From IMG/VR virus record IMGVR_UViG_3300033148_000061, positions 1-24,266 of that record: a stretch of 24,266 nucleotides of DNA; one strand, given 5' to 3'. Position numbers and translations under genes: made by a program. Source of the stretch: a virus. The notes beneath the pieces were generated by a model. That model saw nothing but the letters and a program-made list of their open reading frames with translations, did no database searches and had not been told where the DNA came from. This document shows, piece after piece, positions 1 to 6,455 of the stretch (position 1 is the stretch's first letter; each line of letters begins with the position of its first letter).

Positions 1-417
1 TTTAGCCCTGTTTTTAATCTTAAGAGCCTGATATGAATTCAACACTCCGATCATAGAGTCATATGCATTTATAATGCCTTTTAATTTTCTTTTGTTAAAG
101 TGACTGTATGCTTCTACTAATTGCTCGTCTGAGCCCTCGATAACTTCTTTAAATTCTTTTTGTTCTTTTGTATAACTATCTACTAGTTGAGGGATATGAT
201 TAGGTAAAGGATTATATGTGTTTAGTACTCGCATGATTGCTGTATTAAATTTAGCATCTGCTTTGATCTCGTCTTCAAAGAATTGATCCATGATGCCATC
301 AATCTCTCCACCTGCTTCCATTAACTTGCCAAGCATGATTTCTTGTATAGAAGGACGATTGGGTTTGTCTTTTGCTTTTTCTTCTTTTACTTGAGCAATC
401 TGTTTACCTTTCTCTGA
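1..417 (-). CDS. Continuation of the frameshifted conserved phage protein (5' fused by -1 shift, 3' beyond window)
   Basis: This reading frame is open from the TAA at 418-420 to the left edge (139 codons). It has no ATG for the first 30 or so codons and no ribosome binding site of its own. It begins near GKQIAQVKEEKAKDKP and continues with a motif NRPSIQEIM. It then carries a charged helical region and ends inside the window at a Lys-rich stretch. The RPSIQEIM-type motif is what I recall in the second half of the same marine T4-like phage family. One base inserted in the AAA run at 409-411, or a -1 slip there, joins the two frames as ..NQRKGKQIAQ... Function unknown. It could instead be a separate gene starting at the internal ATG before LGKLMEAGG, but the conserved stretch upstream of that ATG argues against this. 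Confidence 0.6.
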
Positions 418-719
418 TTAATATGACCTTCTGGCATATACCCAACTCTGTTTAGAAAATATACAGATGTACCAGTAGAGTTAAAGTTCCAGTCTGGATT
501 TCTAAGAATAATTTCGATTTCTTCTGTGGTGTAACCAGATTCTTTTTTGATCCAAGTTTTAAATTCTGTCAGTCTTTTCTTGTCACTGATTTCTGTACGA
601 ATAAAATACTGGCAGTCTTGGTATGCCTTTGCCCGTGCTTCTTGGTCTTCAATATCTTTGTACTTTTCCCAGTCAGGTTCAGGTGTCAAATAAACTGTCT
701 TTTGTTTACGTCTTGCCAT
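387..719 (-). CDS. Conserved T4-like phage protein, N-terminal part (frameshifted gene)
   Basis: 110 aa, starting at an ATG with a good Shine-Dalgarno (AGGGAC, 4-5 nt upstream). The N-terminus is basic (MARRKQK), followed by a charged helical region rich in W and D/E (PDWEKY, NPDWNF). I recall similar marine T4-like phage proteins in which this N-terminal part is continuous with a C-terminal part. Here the frame closes at 387, while the -1 frame stays open from 417 to the left edge and carries what looks like the rest of the protein. The last few residues after about GHINQ are therefore probably out of frame, unless ribosomes shift at the AAAG at 408-411. A sigma70-like promoter lies upstream at 764-792. 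Function unknown. Confidence 0.7.
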   Translation of the reverse strand: MARRKQKTVYLTPEPDWEKYKDIEDQEARAKAYQDCQYFIRTEISDKKRLTEFKTWIKKESGYTTEEIEIILRNPDWNFNSTGTSVYFLNRVGYMPEGHINQRKVNRLLK

Positions 720-763
720 TATGTCCCTTAAAGTTGATTTGAATGTTCATACTTAGTGTTCGC

Positions 764-792
764 ATTTTACATCAAATATTTTTTTATATCAA
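764..792 (-). promoter_or_regulatory. Sigma70-like promoter for the 719 gene
   Basis: On the minus strand: -35 box TTGATA (787-792), a 17-bp spacer and -10 box TAAAAT (764-769), each one base from consensus. The predicted start near 757 leaves a leader of about 38 nt that holds the Shine-Dalgarno of the gene at 719. The region is very AT-rich, so a chance match is possible. Confidence 0.5.
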
Positions 793-829
793 CCTTTATT
801 TACCCAAATTCTCCCGTAACGTAAGGTTA

Positions 830-837
830 GATAAATA
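830..837 (+). promoter_or_regulatory. T4-late-type promoter box GATAAATA
   Basis: One base from the T4 late consensus TATAAATA. It ends 5 nt before the ATG at 843, so by T4 spacing (box at about -13 to -6) transcription would start on the A of the ATG. No Shine-Dalgarno is present within the usual distance; the nearest purine run (GTAAGG, 821-826) is 16 nt away. Confidence 0.6.
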
Positions 838-842
838 TATAT

Positions 843-2600
843 ATGCCAAGACTAAGTTTATACCGGGAAGAAAAACAAAACGACTACCGTTTTTTAGACA
901 GAAATATATCTGAACAATTGACTGTGGGCGGTACTGATTTGTACATTCACAAGTATGCTGGTCCAATGGATCAAGGTCCTTCTGCTGATTTTACACAACC
1001 TCAGTACAGTTCTATGGACCCTACAAATATACAAGATTTGCTGTTTTTAGAGAACAGAGATAGAAAATATGAAAAGGATATTTATCGATTACGTGGTCAT
1101 TACTCTGTACAAAACTTAGACTTTGATCTGAGTCAGTTCGGCTTATTCTTAAGTAATGACACTATTTTTGTTACTGTTCATTACAATGACATGATTGATA
1201 TCTTAGGAAGAAAGATGATGGTAGGAGATGTTATCGAACTACCTCACTTATTAGATTACAATCCGTTAAATGATGATGCTACAGAATTTCCAACAGCATT
1301 AAAAAGATTCTATCAAGTTACAGACGCCAACTATGCAAGTGAAGGATTTGCTATTGATTGGTATCCTCATCTTTGGCGTATTAAATGTGAGAAGTTAGTA
1401 GACAGCCAAGAGTTTCAGGACATCTTACGTGATCCAGTTGACAAAGACAATTACTTAGGTGACTGGGATAAAAATAAAGAGTACCCAGCCGGGTATGTAA
1501 TGACATTTGGAGATAAAAACTATATTGCATTACAAGATGTGCCTGCTGGAACTAAGCCTGGTGCGACTGATCCTGATCCTTTCTGGGAACTAGACACTGG
1601 TAAAACATTAAAAGATGTCTTAGGTCGTTACAATGAAAATATTAGAATCAATGATGCTAACTTAAAAGAAGCCGCACGTATTGTACCTAAAGCAGGTTAT
1701 GACACATCAAACTTATATGTCGTTCCTGGTTATGGTATATTTGAAGAAAACGGTGTACCATCAAATAAAGAAAATCAACCTGCACCTCCCGTTGATGTTC
1801 GTTCATGGATGCCGGGTAACAGTGCATTAAGTGCTACTGGACAAGTCATCACAATGAAAAGTGAAAAGTTTAAATATGATTCTACTGGTATCAGAATACC
1901 AAAAGAAGTCGTAGATGTGATGCAAGATAAATTTAAAGAATTCGATTGGGACTTAGAAACAATGATTGAAAAGTTTGTACAAGCAAACTTAGCCATTGCA
2001 GTTGAGTCTCCAGAAATGTCATCTACTGGTTCAGGTCAGTTAGAAGGCACAAAAGTATTAACAGTTAATATATCAGGACCTGTTACAGGTCCATACGGTA
2101 CTGCTGATAACACTTACGCAACAGCAGACCAAGACCCAACAGCGGCAGGGTTCACAGGTACAGAACCATATGGTCCTAACACAATGGACTATCGTGCAGA
2201 TTGTGATCCTCGTTTTCAATATATTGCAAGATATACCCCACGTGACTTTGGTTATACAACAGGTTACTTATCAGGAGATGGTACTCCACCTAATGGACTA
2301 CCAGCAGGGGCAGGTATATCGTTCCCAACATCACCTCAAGTAGGAGATTATTTCTTAAGAATAGATTATACACCAAATGTATTGTATCGATGGTCAGGTA
2401 CTCTTTGGTTAAGAGTCAGTGAAGATGTAAGAACTACAACTGGCTTTACTGATACTGATGATTCGCAACTTTCAGGCTTTATAAATAACGATGCGAATAT
2501 ATACAATAACAATGATGGGGCAAATATATCGTCTGCTCAACCGTTAAGTTCTATATTAGACTTGACCCCAGACAATAATCCACCAAGTGATGGAACATAA
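843..2600 (+). CDS. Neck protein, gp14-like (virion structural)
   Basis: 585 aa, much longer than T4 gp14 (256 aa). Residues about 95-200 carry the gp14-like core, SQFGLFLSNDTIFVTV then GDVIELP, followed by a Y/H/W-rich strand ending in LVDSQEF. In T4 the neck proteins gp13 and gp14 complete the head and connect it to the tail. Residues about 204-252 look like an inserted carbohydrate-binding module of the CBM5/12 type (GDWDKNKEYPAGYVM, NYIAL, FWEL). A second small module lies near residues 500-530 (GDYFLRIDYTPN, then LYRWSGTLW). The C-terminus is Asp/Asn-rich. The gene overlaps the next by 1 nt (TAATG). The start MPRLSLYREEK matches what I recall for marine homologues. The structural role is fairly sure; the exact gp14 equivalence is moderate, since a separate shorter gp14 may exist elsewhere in the genome. 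Confidence 0.7.
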   Translation: MPRLSLYREEKQNDYRFLDRNISEQLTVGGTDLYIHKYAGPMDQGPSADFTQPQYSSMDPTNIQDLLFLENRDRKYEKDIYRLRGHYSVQNLDFDLSQFGLFLSNDTIFVTVHYNDMIDILGRKMMVGDVIELPHLLDYNPLNDDATEFPTALKRFYQVTDANYASEGFAIDWYPHLWRIKCEKLVDSQEFQDILRDPVDKDNYLGDWDKNKEYPAGYVMTFGDKNYIALQDVPAGTKPGATDPDPFWELDTGKTLKDVLGRYNENIRINDANLKEAARIVPKAGYDTSNLYVVPGYGIFEENGVPSNKENQPAPPVDVRSWMPGNSALSATGQVITMKSEKFKYDSTGIRIPKEVVDVMQDKFKEFDWDLETMIEKFVQANLAIAVESPEMSSTGSGQLEGTKVLTVNISGPVTGPYGTADNTYATADQDPTAAGFTGTEPYGPNTMDYRADCDPRFQYIARYTPRDFGYTTGYLSGDGTPPNGLPAGAGISFPTSPQVGDYFLRIDYTPNVLYRWSGTLWLRVSEDVRTTTGFTDTDDSQLSGFINNDANIYNNNDGANISSAQPLSSILDLTPDNNPPSDGT

Positions 2601-4165
2601 TGGCACAATATTTTTACGACAATCAAATAAGAAGATTTTTATTACAGTTTGCTAAAATTTTTAGTAACTGGTATGTAACTCAAGGGAACGATCCTAATGG
2701 CAACCCTATTCTTGTTAGAGTACCTATTCAATATGGAGATGCAAGTAGACAAGCATCAACAATTATTGCAAACAACTCAGCAAGTAATTTGCCTTCAGCA
2801 CCATTAATAACTTATTTTATTAATGGACTTGAATATGATCAAAGACGCACACAAGAACCTTACTTTGTAGAAAAACAAAATGTACGTCAAAGAGAATTTA
2901 ACCAAGAAACAGCACAATACGGAGAGACACAGGGTCAAGCATTTACTGTTGAAAAGTTGATGCCAGTACCATATACACTTAGACTACAAGTAGACTTTTG
3001 GACAACTAACTATCAACAAAAATTAGAATTAATTGAGCAGTTAGGTACACTATTCAATCCATCATTAGAAATTCAAAACACTGATGTATATCAGGATGGA
3101 CTGACGTTCTCATCTCGTACTATACCACAAGGAACAGGTAATCCTATTGATGTTATGTCATGGAAATTTTACTTACCTATGTGGTTGACAACATCTTCTA
3201 AACTTAAAAAGTATGGTGTTATTAATAAGATTATTACTTCTATCTTTGATGGTAAAACACAAGAAGATATGAAAGATGATGACTTGTTATTAGGTACAAG
3301 ACAAAAGATATCGCCGTATGGTTATCAAGTATTATTTGTTGGTAACTCATTACAACTGTTGCCCCAGAATGAAGTAGATAATCCATCAAACTTCTCATTA
3401 GACAAACCAATTAATCCGGATACTGATATCTATTGGACATCAATTTTAAATATGTACGGTGCATATCGTGCAGGTATCTCACAAGTATGGTTAGATAATC
3501 CATACATGGACACAGAAATTGTAGGTACAATTGTAGTCGATCCTCTTGATGATCGTTATCTAATCTTTAACGTTGATGAAGATACATTACCCCAAAATAC
3601 ATTAGACCCTGTTACATCTGTTATTAATCCTCAAGTATCAGGACCAAATAACGGACTACCGGGACCTATTCCTAATGTCAGATATCTACTAACACAAGAC
3701 ATCGGATCTCATACTGAATCATGGGGAACAATATTAGGAAGTCAAACAGGTAAATCAGTGTTGCCAGAAACTCAAAGTGCAACTACAATGACCCCTGGTA
3801 CATTATATCAAATTGCTAGTATAGGTACAACTGACTTTAGATTCTATGGTGCTCCAGATAACAATGTAGGTACAAAATTTACAATGAACAATGTTCAACC
3901 TGAAGGAACAGGAACAGTTTATACTGTTGTAGAAGCAAAAGCAAATGACATTGTACAGTTTAATGCAGACTTAATGCAATGGTTTGTTGCATTTGATTCA
4001 AATGTTAATGCAACAGGTCTTGAGTATGTAACTAACTTGACTACAGAAATTCAATATCGTTGGGCAGAGACTCCCGCTGATTCAGTTCAGCCTGGTTTGC
4101 CTGCACAATGGATGAAGTCTTATGAAGGTTATTATAATGAAGGTGATTATAGTATAGTTATTTAA
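2600..4165 (+). CDS. Tail sheath stabiliser and completion protein, gp15-like
   Basis: 521 aa, about twice T4 gp15 (272 aa). The N-terminus matches gp15 in pattern: YFYDNQIRR, then F.N, then VRVPIQYGDASRQAS, a later PVPYTLRLQVDFWT strand and EQLGTLFNPSLEIQ. In T4 gp15 caps the tail tube and sheath and joins the tail to the neck. Beyond the core, residues about 399-441 form an inserted domain of the kind common in marine phage virion proteins (GTLYQIASIGTTDFRFYG, VGTKFT, GTGTV). The start overlaps the stop of the gp14-like gene, which fits joint expression and assembly of neighbouring neck parts. No terminator follows; a late-type promoter box for the next gene begins 19 nt after the stop. Confidence 0.8.
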   Translation: MAQYFYDNQIRRFLLQFAKIFSNWYVTQGNDPNGNPILVRVPIQYGDASRQASTIIANNSASNLPSAPLITYFINGLEYDQRRTQEPYFVEKQNVRQREFNQETAQYGETQGQAFTVEKLMPVPYTLRLQVDFWTTNYQQKLELIEQLGTLFNPSLEIQNTDVYQDGLTFSSRTIPQGTGNPIDVMSWKFYLPMWLTTSSKLKKYGVINKIITSIFDGKTQEDMKDDDLLLGTRQKISPYGYQVLFVGNSLQLLPQNEVDNPSNFSLDKPINPDTDIYWTSILNMYGAYRAGISQVWLDNPYMDTEIVGTIVVDPLDDRYLIFNVDEDTLPQNTLDPVTSVINPQVSGPNNGLPGPIPNVRYLLTQDIGSHTESWGTILGSQTGKSVLPETQSATTMTPGTLYQIASIGTTDFRFYGAPDNNVGTKFTMNNVQPEGTGTVYTVVEAKANDIVQFNADLMQWFVAFDSNVNATGLEYVTNLTTEIQYRWAETPADSVQPGLPAQWMKSYEGYYNEGDYSIVI

Positions 4166-4183
4166 GGGAGACCCTGTCACTCA

Positions 4184-4190
4184 CTAAATA
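4184..4190 (+). promoter_or_regulatory. Late-type promoter box CTAAATA
   Basis: It lies in the 30-nt gap between the gp15-like and Nudix genes and ends exactly 5 nt before the Nudix ATG at 4196. No Shine-Dalgarno precedes that ATG. The spacing is the same as at 843, 10927, 13109 and 13617. Confidence 0.55.
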
Positions 4191-4195
4191 ACTGT

Positions 4196-4612
4196 ATGGC
4201 AATCATTATAAATCAATCTGCTGGTATATTCTTTTACAGCAAATCTACTAGACGATCACTTTATCTTCTACGCAACGAAGGTAAAAATCCAACATGGTCT
4301 ATACCAGGTGGAAAGATTGAAAAAAATGAAACCTTACTTGCTGGATTAAAACGAGAGTGCATGGAAGAAATTGCATATTGGGAAGATGATTTTAAATTAG
4401 TTCCTATTCAAAAATTTGTCAACAATACTTTTGCATATCACACATTCTTTTGTGAAGTAGATGAAGAATTTCCCCCAATTCTTAATGACGAGCATTGTGG
4501 GTATGCTTGGGTAGGTGAAGACAGATATCCTAAACCGTTACATCCTGGGTTATTTTCTACAATTAACATTGATAATGTTGTAGAGAAGTTAGCAAGTCTT
4601 AAGAATCTCTAA
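4196..4612 (+). CDS. Nudix hydrolase
   Basis: 138 aa with a clear Nudix box at residues 39-61: G39, x5, E45, x7, R53-E54-x2-E57-E58. The usual late Gly is replaced by Ala60. The family hydrolyses nucleoside diphosphates linked to another moiety, with Mg2+ bound by the REXXEE glutamates. The substrate cannot be read from the sequence; phage Nudix enzymes may act on nucleotides, ADP-ribose, NAD(H) or RNA caps. The core is preceded by strands (GIFFYSK, LYLLRN) and followed by a C-terminal WVGEDRYPKPLHPG segment. It is a complete single-domain enzyme, downstream of two virion genes but with its own late-type box. It ends facing the minus-strand block that starts at 4768. Confidence 0.88.
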   Translation: MAIIINQSAGIFFYSKSTRRSLYLLRNEGKNPTWSIPGGKIEKNETLLAGLKRECMEEIAYWEDDFKLVPIQKFVNNTFAYHTFFCEVDEEFPPILNDEHCGYAWVGEDRYPKPLHPGLFSTINIDNVVEKLASLKNL

Positions 4613-4619
4613 TTTAACC

Positions 4620-4716
4620 CCCTCAGAGACGATTTCAGACACCTTATACAGATCATTCGTATGTAGAGTCACTTTTCAAGAGGGTTCATTACAGGGCGAT
4701 TTACGAGGTCTGAGGG
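4620..4716. other. Convergent intergenic region with an 8-bp inverted repeat
   Basis: The 155-bp gap between the Nudix gene and the convergent 4768 gene has no ORF. CCCTCAGA at 4620-4627 is the exact reverse complement of TCTGAGGG at 4709-4716. A smaller GGGT/ACCC hairpin lies at 4714-4725, next to the terminator at 4726-4752. The repeat could fold the 3' end of the Nudix transcript or belong to a small RNA; neither is shown. I found no tRNA-like arms. Confidence 0.35.
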
Positions 4717-4725
4717 TGTATACCC

Positions 4726-4752
4726 AAAAAGAAAGGGTGACTAGCACCCCTT
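4726..4752 (-). terminator. Rho-independent terminator after the 4768 gene
   Basis: Read on the minus strand, an 8-bp stem AAGGGGTG/CACCCTTT (one G-U pair) has a 5-nt loop. It merges into a T-rich run, TTTCTTTTT at 4734-4726. It lies 15 nt past the stop of the coiled-coil/membrane protein gene and would end the minus-strand structural operon. The hairpin also folds on the plus strand but has no strong T-run there. Confidence 0.75.
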
Positions 4753-4767
4753 CTTAAAAAGTTAGAT

Positions 4768-5097
4768 TTAGTGAGACATCCAGAACTCAATGACTGAGTA
4801 TCCTAATGTTCCTGCTACCATACCTGCACCAATAAGCATCCATCTCCAACGTTCCAATGCTGTAATCTTAGTCGCCATCATATCATGTGACTCCTGATTA
4901 GACTTTTGAAAGTCAATCAACATTTTATGTGTAGATGCATTGCCCTCTTTAATTAAGTCAGTATTAGTTTTAATATCTGCCTTAACATCTTTCAATGCAG
5001 TATCGAACTTTTCATCTAAGTTTTTAAATTCCACTTTGAGAACAGCAATATCAGTATCATACTGTTGTAATTGCTTTTGTGCGTTACTCTGTGCCAT
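4768..5097 (-). CDS. Coiled-coil protein with C-terminal membrane segment (XhlA/holin-like)
   Basis: 109 aa. Residues about 8-80 are a heptad-rich charged helix (VLKVEFKNLDEKFDTALKDV). The C-terminus, after ERWRW, is one hydrophobic segment (MLIGAGMVAGTLGYSVIEFW, about 86-106). This is the layout of haemolysin XhlA-type phage proteins, which anchor a coiled coil in the inner membrane and work with holin or endolysin genes. No catalytic motif is visible. Shine-Dalgarno CGGAG lies upstream of the ATG. It sits 13 nt after the 402-aa structural gene and is followed by a terminator, so it is the last gene of a late operon. A lysis role is inferred only from architecture; a virion tail-tip or scaffold role is possible. 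Confidence 0.65.
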   Translation of the reverse strand: MAQSNAQKQLQQYDTDIAVLKVEFKNLDEKFDTALKDVKADIKTNTDLIKEGNASTHKMLIDFQKSNQESHDMMATKITALERWRWMLIGAGMVAGTLGYSVIEFWMSH

Positions 5098-5110
5098 TTA
5101 AGTTCTCCGA

Positions 5111-6319
5111 TTACGCCTTGTTAACTGTAACTACTGCGTAAGGAACACCGTTTGACGGGTCAGCCGCTTCTGCTGATCCGAATGTAGTGAATACTGGAGT
5201 ACCGTTTGCTAATGTAGAATCTGAACCGAACTCTGTACCAGTGTGATCACTGAATGACAATAGTTCTTCTGTTGCCGCTGTGTTATCTGTTGATAGTAAA
5301 CTAAATGTGTTTGCTGTCAAAGCCGCATTTGCTAGATTACTTGTAGTACAAATTGCTTGATTACCTGATGCATCTGAACATAGGTACTTGAATTTACCTT
5401 TTTGTCTTACAATGAATCCTGCACCGTCAGTTGCTTGAATGAATGCTTCATCCTGAACTGTAGCACTTGAGATTGCCGCATCTAAAACAGCAACTTCTTG
5501 TGTAGATGTAACTGCTGATGTTTCACTTGATAAGTCAACTTCAGGACCTGCTGTACCGTCAACTAATTGACTTGCTGATACTGTATAAGCAGATGCGTTA
5601 GCAATGTTCTTAACAAAATATGTTTGTCCTGCAACTAATCCACCAATGTTTGCTGAGAAGTGAATAGGCTTATCTGCAACTAAATTAGTAGCAGTACCTG
5701 ATGCGCCGACGATGTTACCTGTTGCTTGTGTGTTAGCAACTGCAACGTCTACGACAGCAATACTTGCTACAAAACCAAGTTGAACTTGAGAGATAGTTCT
5801 ATCACCTTGATCAGTTGGTGCGTTAACTGCGATTGAATCACCTACGTTTAATAAGTTATCAAAGTCACCAGTTGCACCACCGTACATTTGATCTGAACCT
5901 GTGTCTACCCAAATATTTCCAGTACCTGCTGATCCAATTGCTACTGCAACTAAACACTGATCGCCATAGATCGCAGTGTCTCCACCTACGATACCATAAC
6001 CTGCAGGGTTAGGATAACCTGTGTTAACTGTGTTAACAGATAGAATTACACTACCGCCTGTTGTTGTTGTTAATGTTGGAGAGACTTGAGGTTGTACTGA
6101 AGGGTCAGATACTAATGCAGTAAATGTAGTACCATCAAGCACTTCATTTACGAAATAAGTTGTTCCGCCAGTTAAACCGCCTACTGTTGTAGCAGGGATA
6201 AATCTGTCACCTTGTGTCAATCCAGTAGTAGAATCTACTGTGATGACGTTTGTGGTCGCAGTCGTGTCTGATAAGACAGGTTTGGCTGCTACCTTTGCTA
6301 TTTTTAATCTATTCGCCAT
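5111..6319 (-). CDS. Virion structural protein with repeated beta-modules
   Basis: 402 aa, rich in T, V, A, G and S and poor in K and R, as expected of an exposed beta-structured virion protein. Two related modules are seen: residues about 15-95 (VGGLTGGTTYFVNEV) and about 195-275 (IGGLVAGQTYFVKNIA). A third element near residue 333 (LTANTFSLLS) also occurs in the fibre encoded just upstream. The start is supported by a strong Shine-Dalgarno (AGGAGA) 7 nt before the ATG. Transcription probably begins at the exact T4-late consensus at 6427-6434, giving a leader of about 100 nt with a 5'-terminal hairpin. Whether it is a head decoration, tail or short-fibre protein cannot be decided from the sequence. 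Confidence 0.75.
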   Translation of the reverse strand: MANRLKIAKVAAKPVLSDTTATTNVITVDSTTGLTQGDRFIPATTVGGLTGGTTYFVNEVLDGTTFTALVSDPSVQPQVSPTLTTTTGGSVILSVNTVNTGYPNPAGYGIVGGDTAIYGDQCLVAVAIGSAGTGNIWVDTGSDQMYGGATGDFDNLLNVGDSIAVNAPTDQGDRTISQVQLGFVASIAVVDVAVANTQATGNIVGASGTATNLVADKPIHFSANIGGLVAGQTYFVKNIANASAYTVSASQLVDGTAGPEVDLSSETSAVTSTQEVAVLDAAISSATVQDEAFIQATDGAGFIVRQKGKFKYLCSDASGNQAICTTSNLANAALTANTFSLLSTDNTAATEELLSFSDHTGTEFGSDSTLANGTPVFTTFGSAEAADPSNGVPYAVVTVNKA

Positions 6320-6387
6320 TTTATTTTCTCCTATAATATAGTTTGACGTTCTAGGTCACACGTTCGGTGGGAATAAGCACCGCATGA

Positions 6388-6421
6388 GATTGTTTATCGA
6401 ACTCGACAAACGAGAACAATC
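6388..6421 (-). promoter_or_regulatory. 5'-terminal mRNA hairpin of the 402-aa gene
   Basis: On the minus strand GATTGTT (6421-6415) pairs with AACAATC (6394-6388). An inner stem CTCG/CGAG (6414-6411 with 6405-6402) has a 5-nt loop, and there is a one-sided 7-nt bulge. If the late box at 6434-6427 has T4 spacing, +1 falls on 6421, the first base of the stem, so the 5' end of the mRNA would be fully paired. A second small hairpin, CGGTG/CACCG (6365-6369, 6378-6382), follows in the leader. Confidence 0.5.
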
Positions 6422-6426
6422 ATATG

Positions 6427-6434
6427 TATTTATA
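6427..6434 (-). promoter_or_regulatory. T4-late promoter, exact TATAAATA
   Basis: Perfect T4 late consensus on the minus strand, in the 136-bp gap between the fibre gene and the 402-aa structural gene. It would start a leader of about 100 nt for the latter. Confidence 0.7.
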
Positions 6435-6455
6435 GTTTTTGCGTAAAATCGTGGG

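Noticed and set aside
1775-1996. 73-aa minus-strand frame in the gp14-like gene
   Set aside because: Antisense shadow of a well supported gene.
4660-4715. GGGTTCATTACAGGG resembling a tRNA T-arm
   Set aside because: The flanking bases do not form the T-stem, anticodon arm or acceptor stem.
6320-6455. Hairpins in the gap as a terminator for the fibre gene
   Set aside because: No T-run follows either hairpin, and they lie downstream of the late promoter, so they belong to the leader of the next gene.
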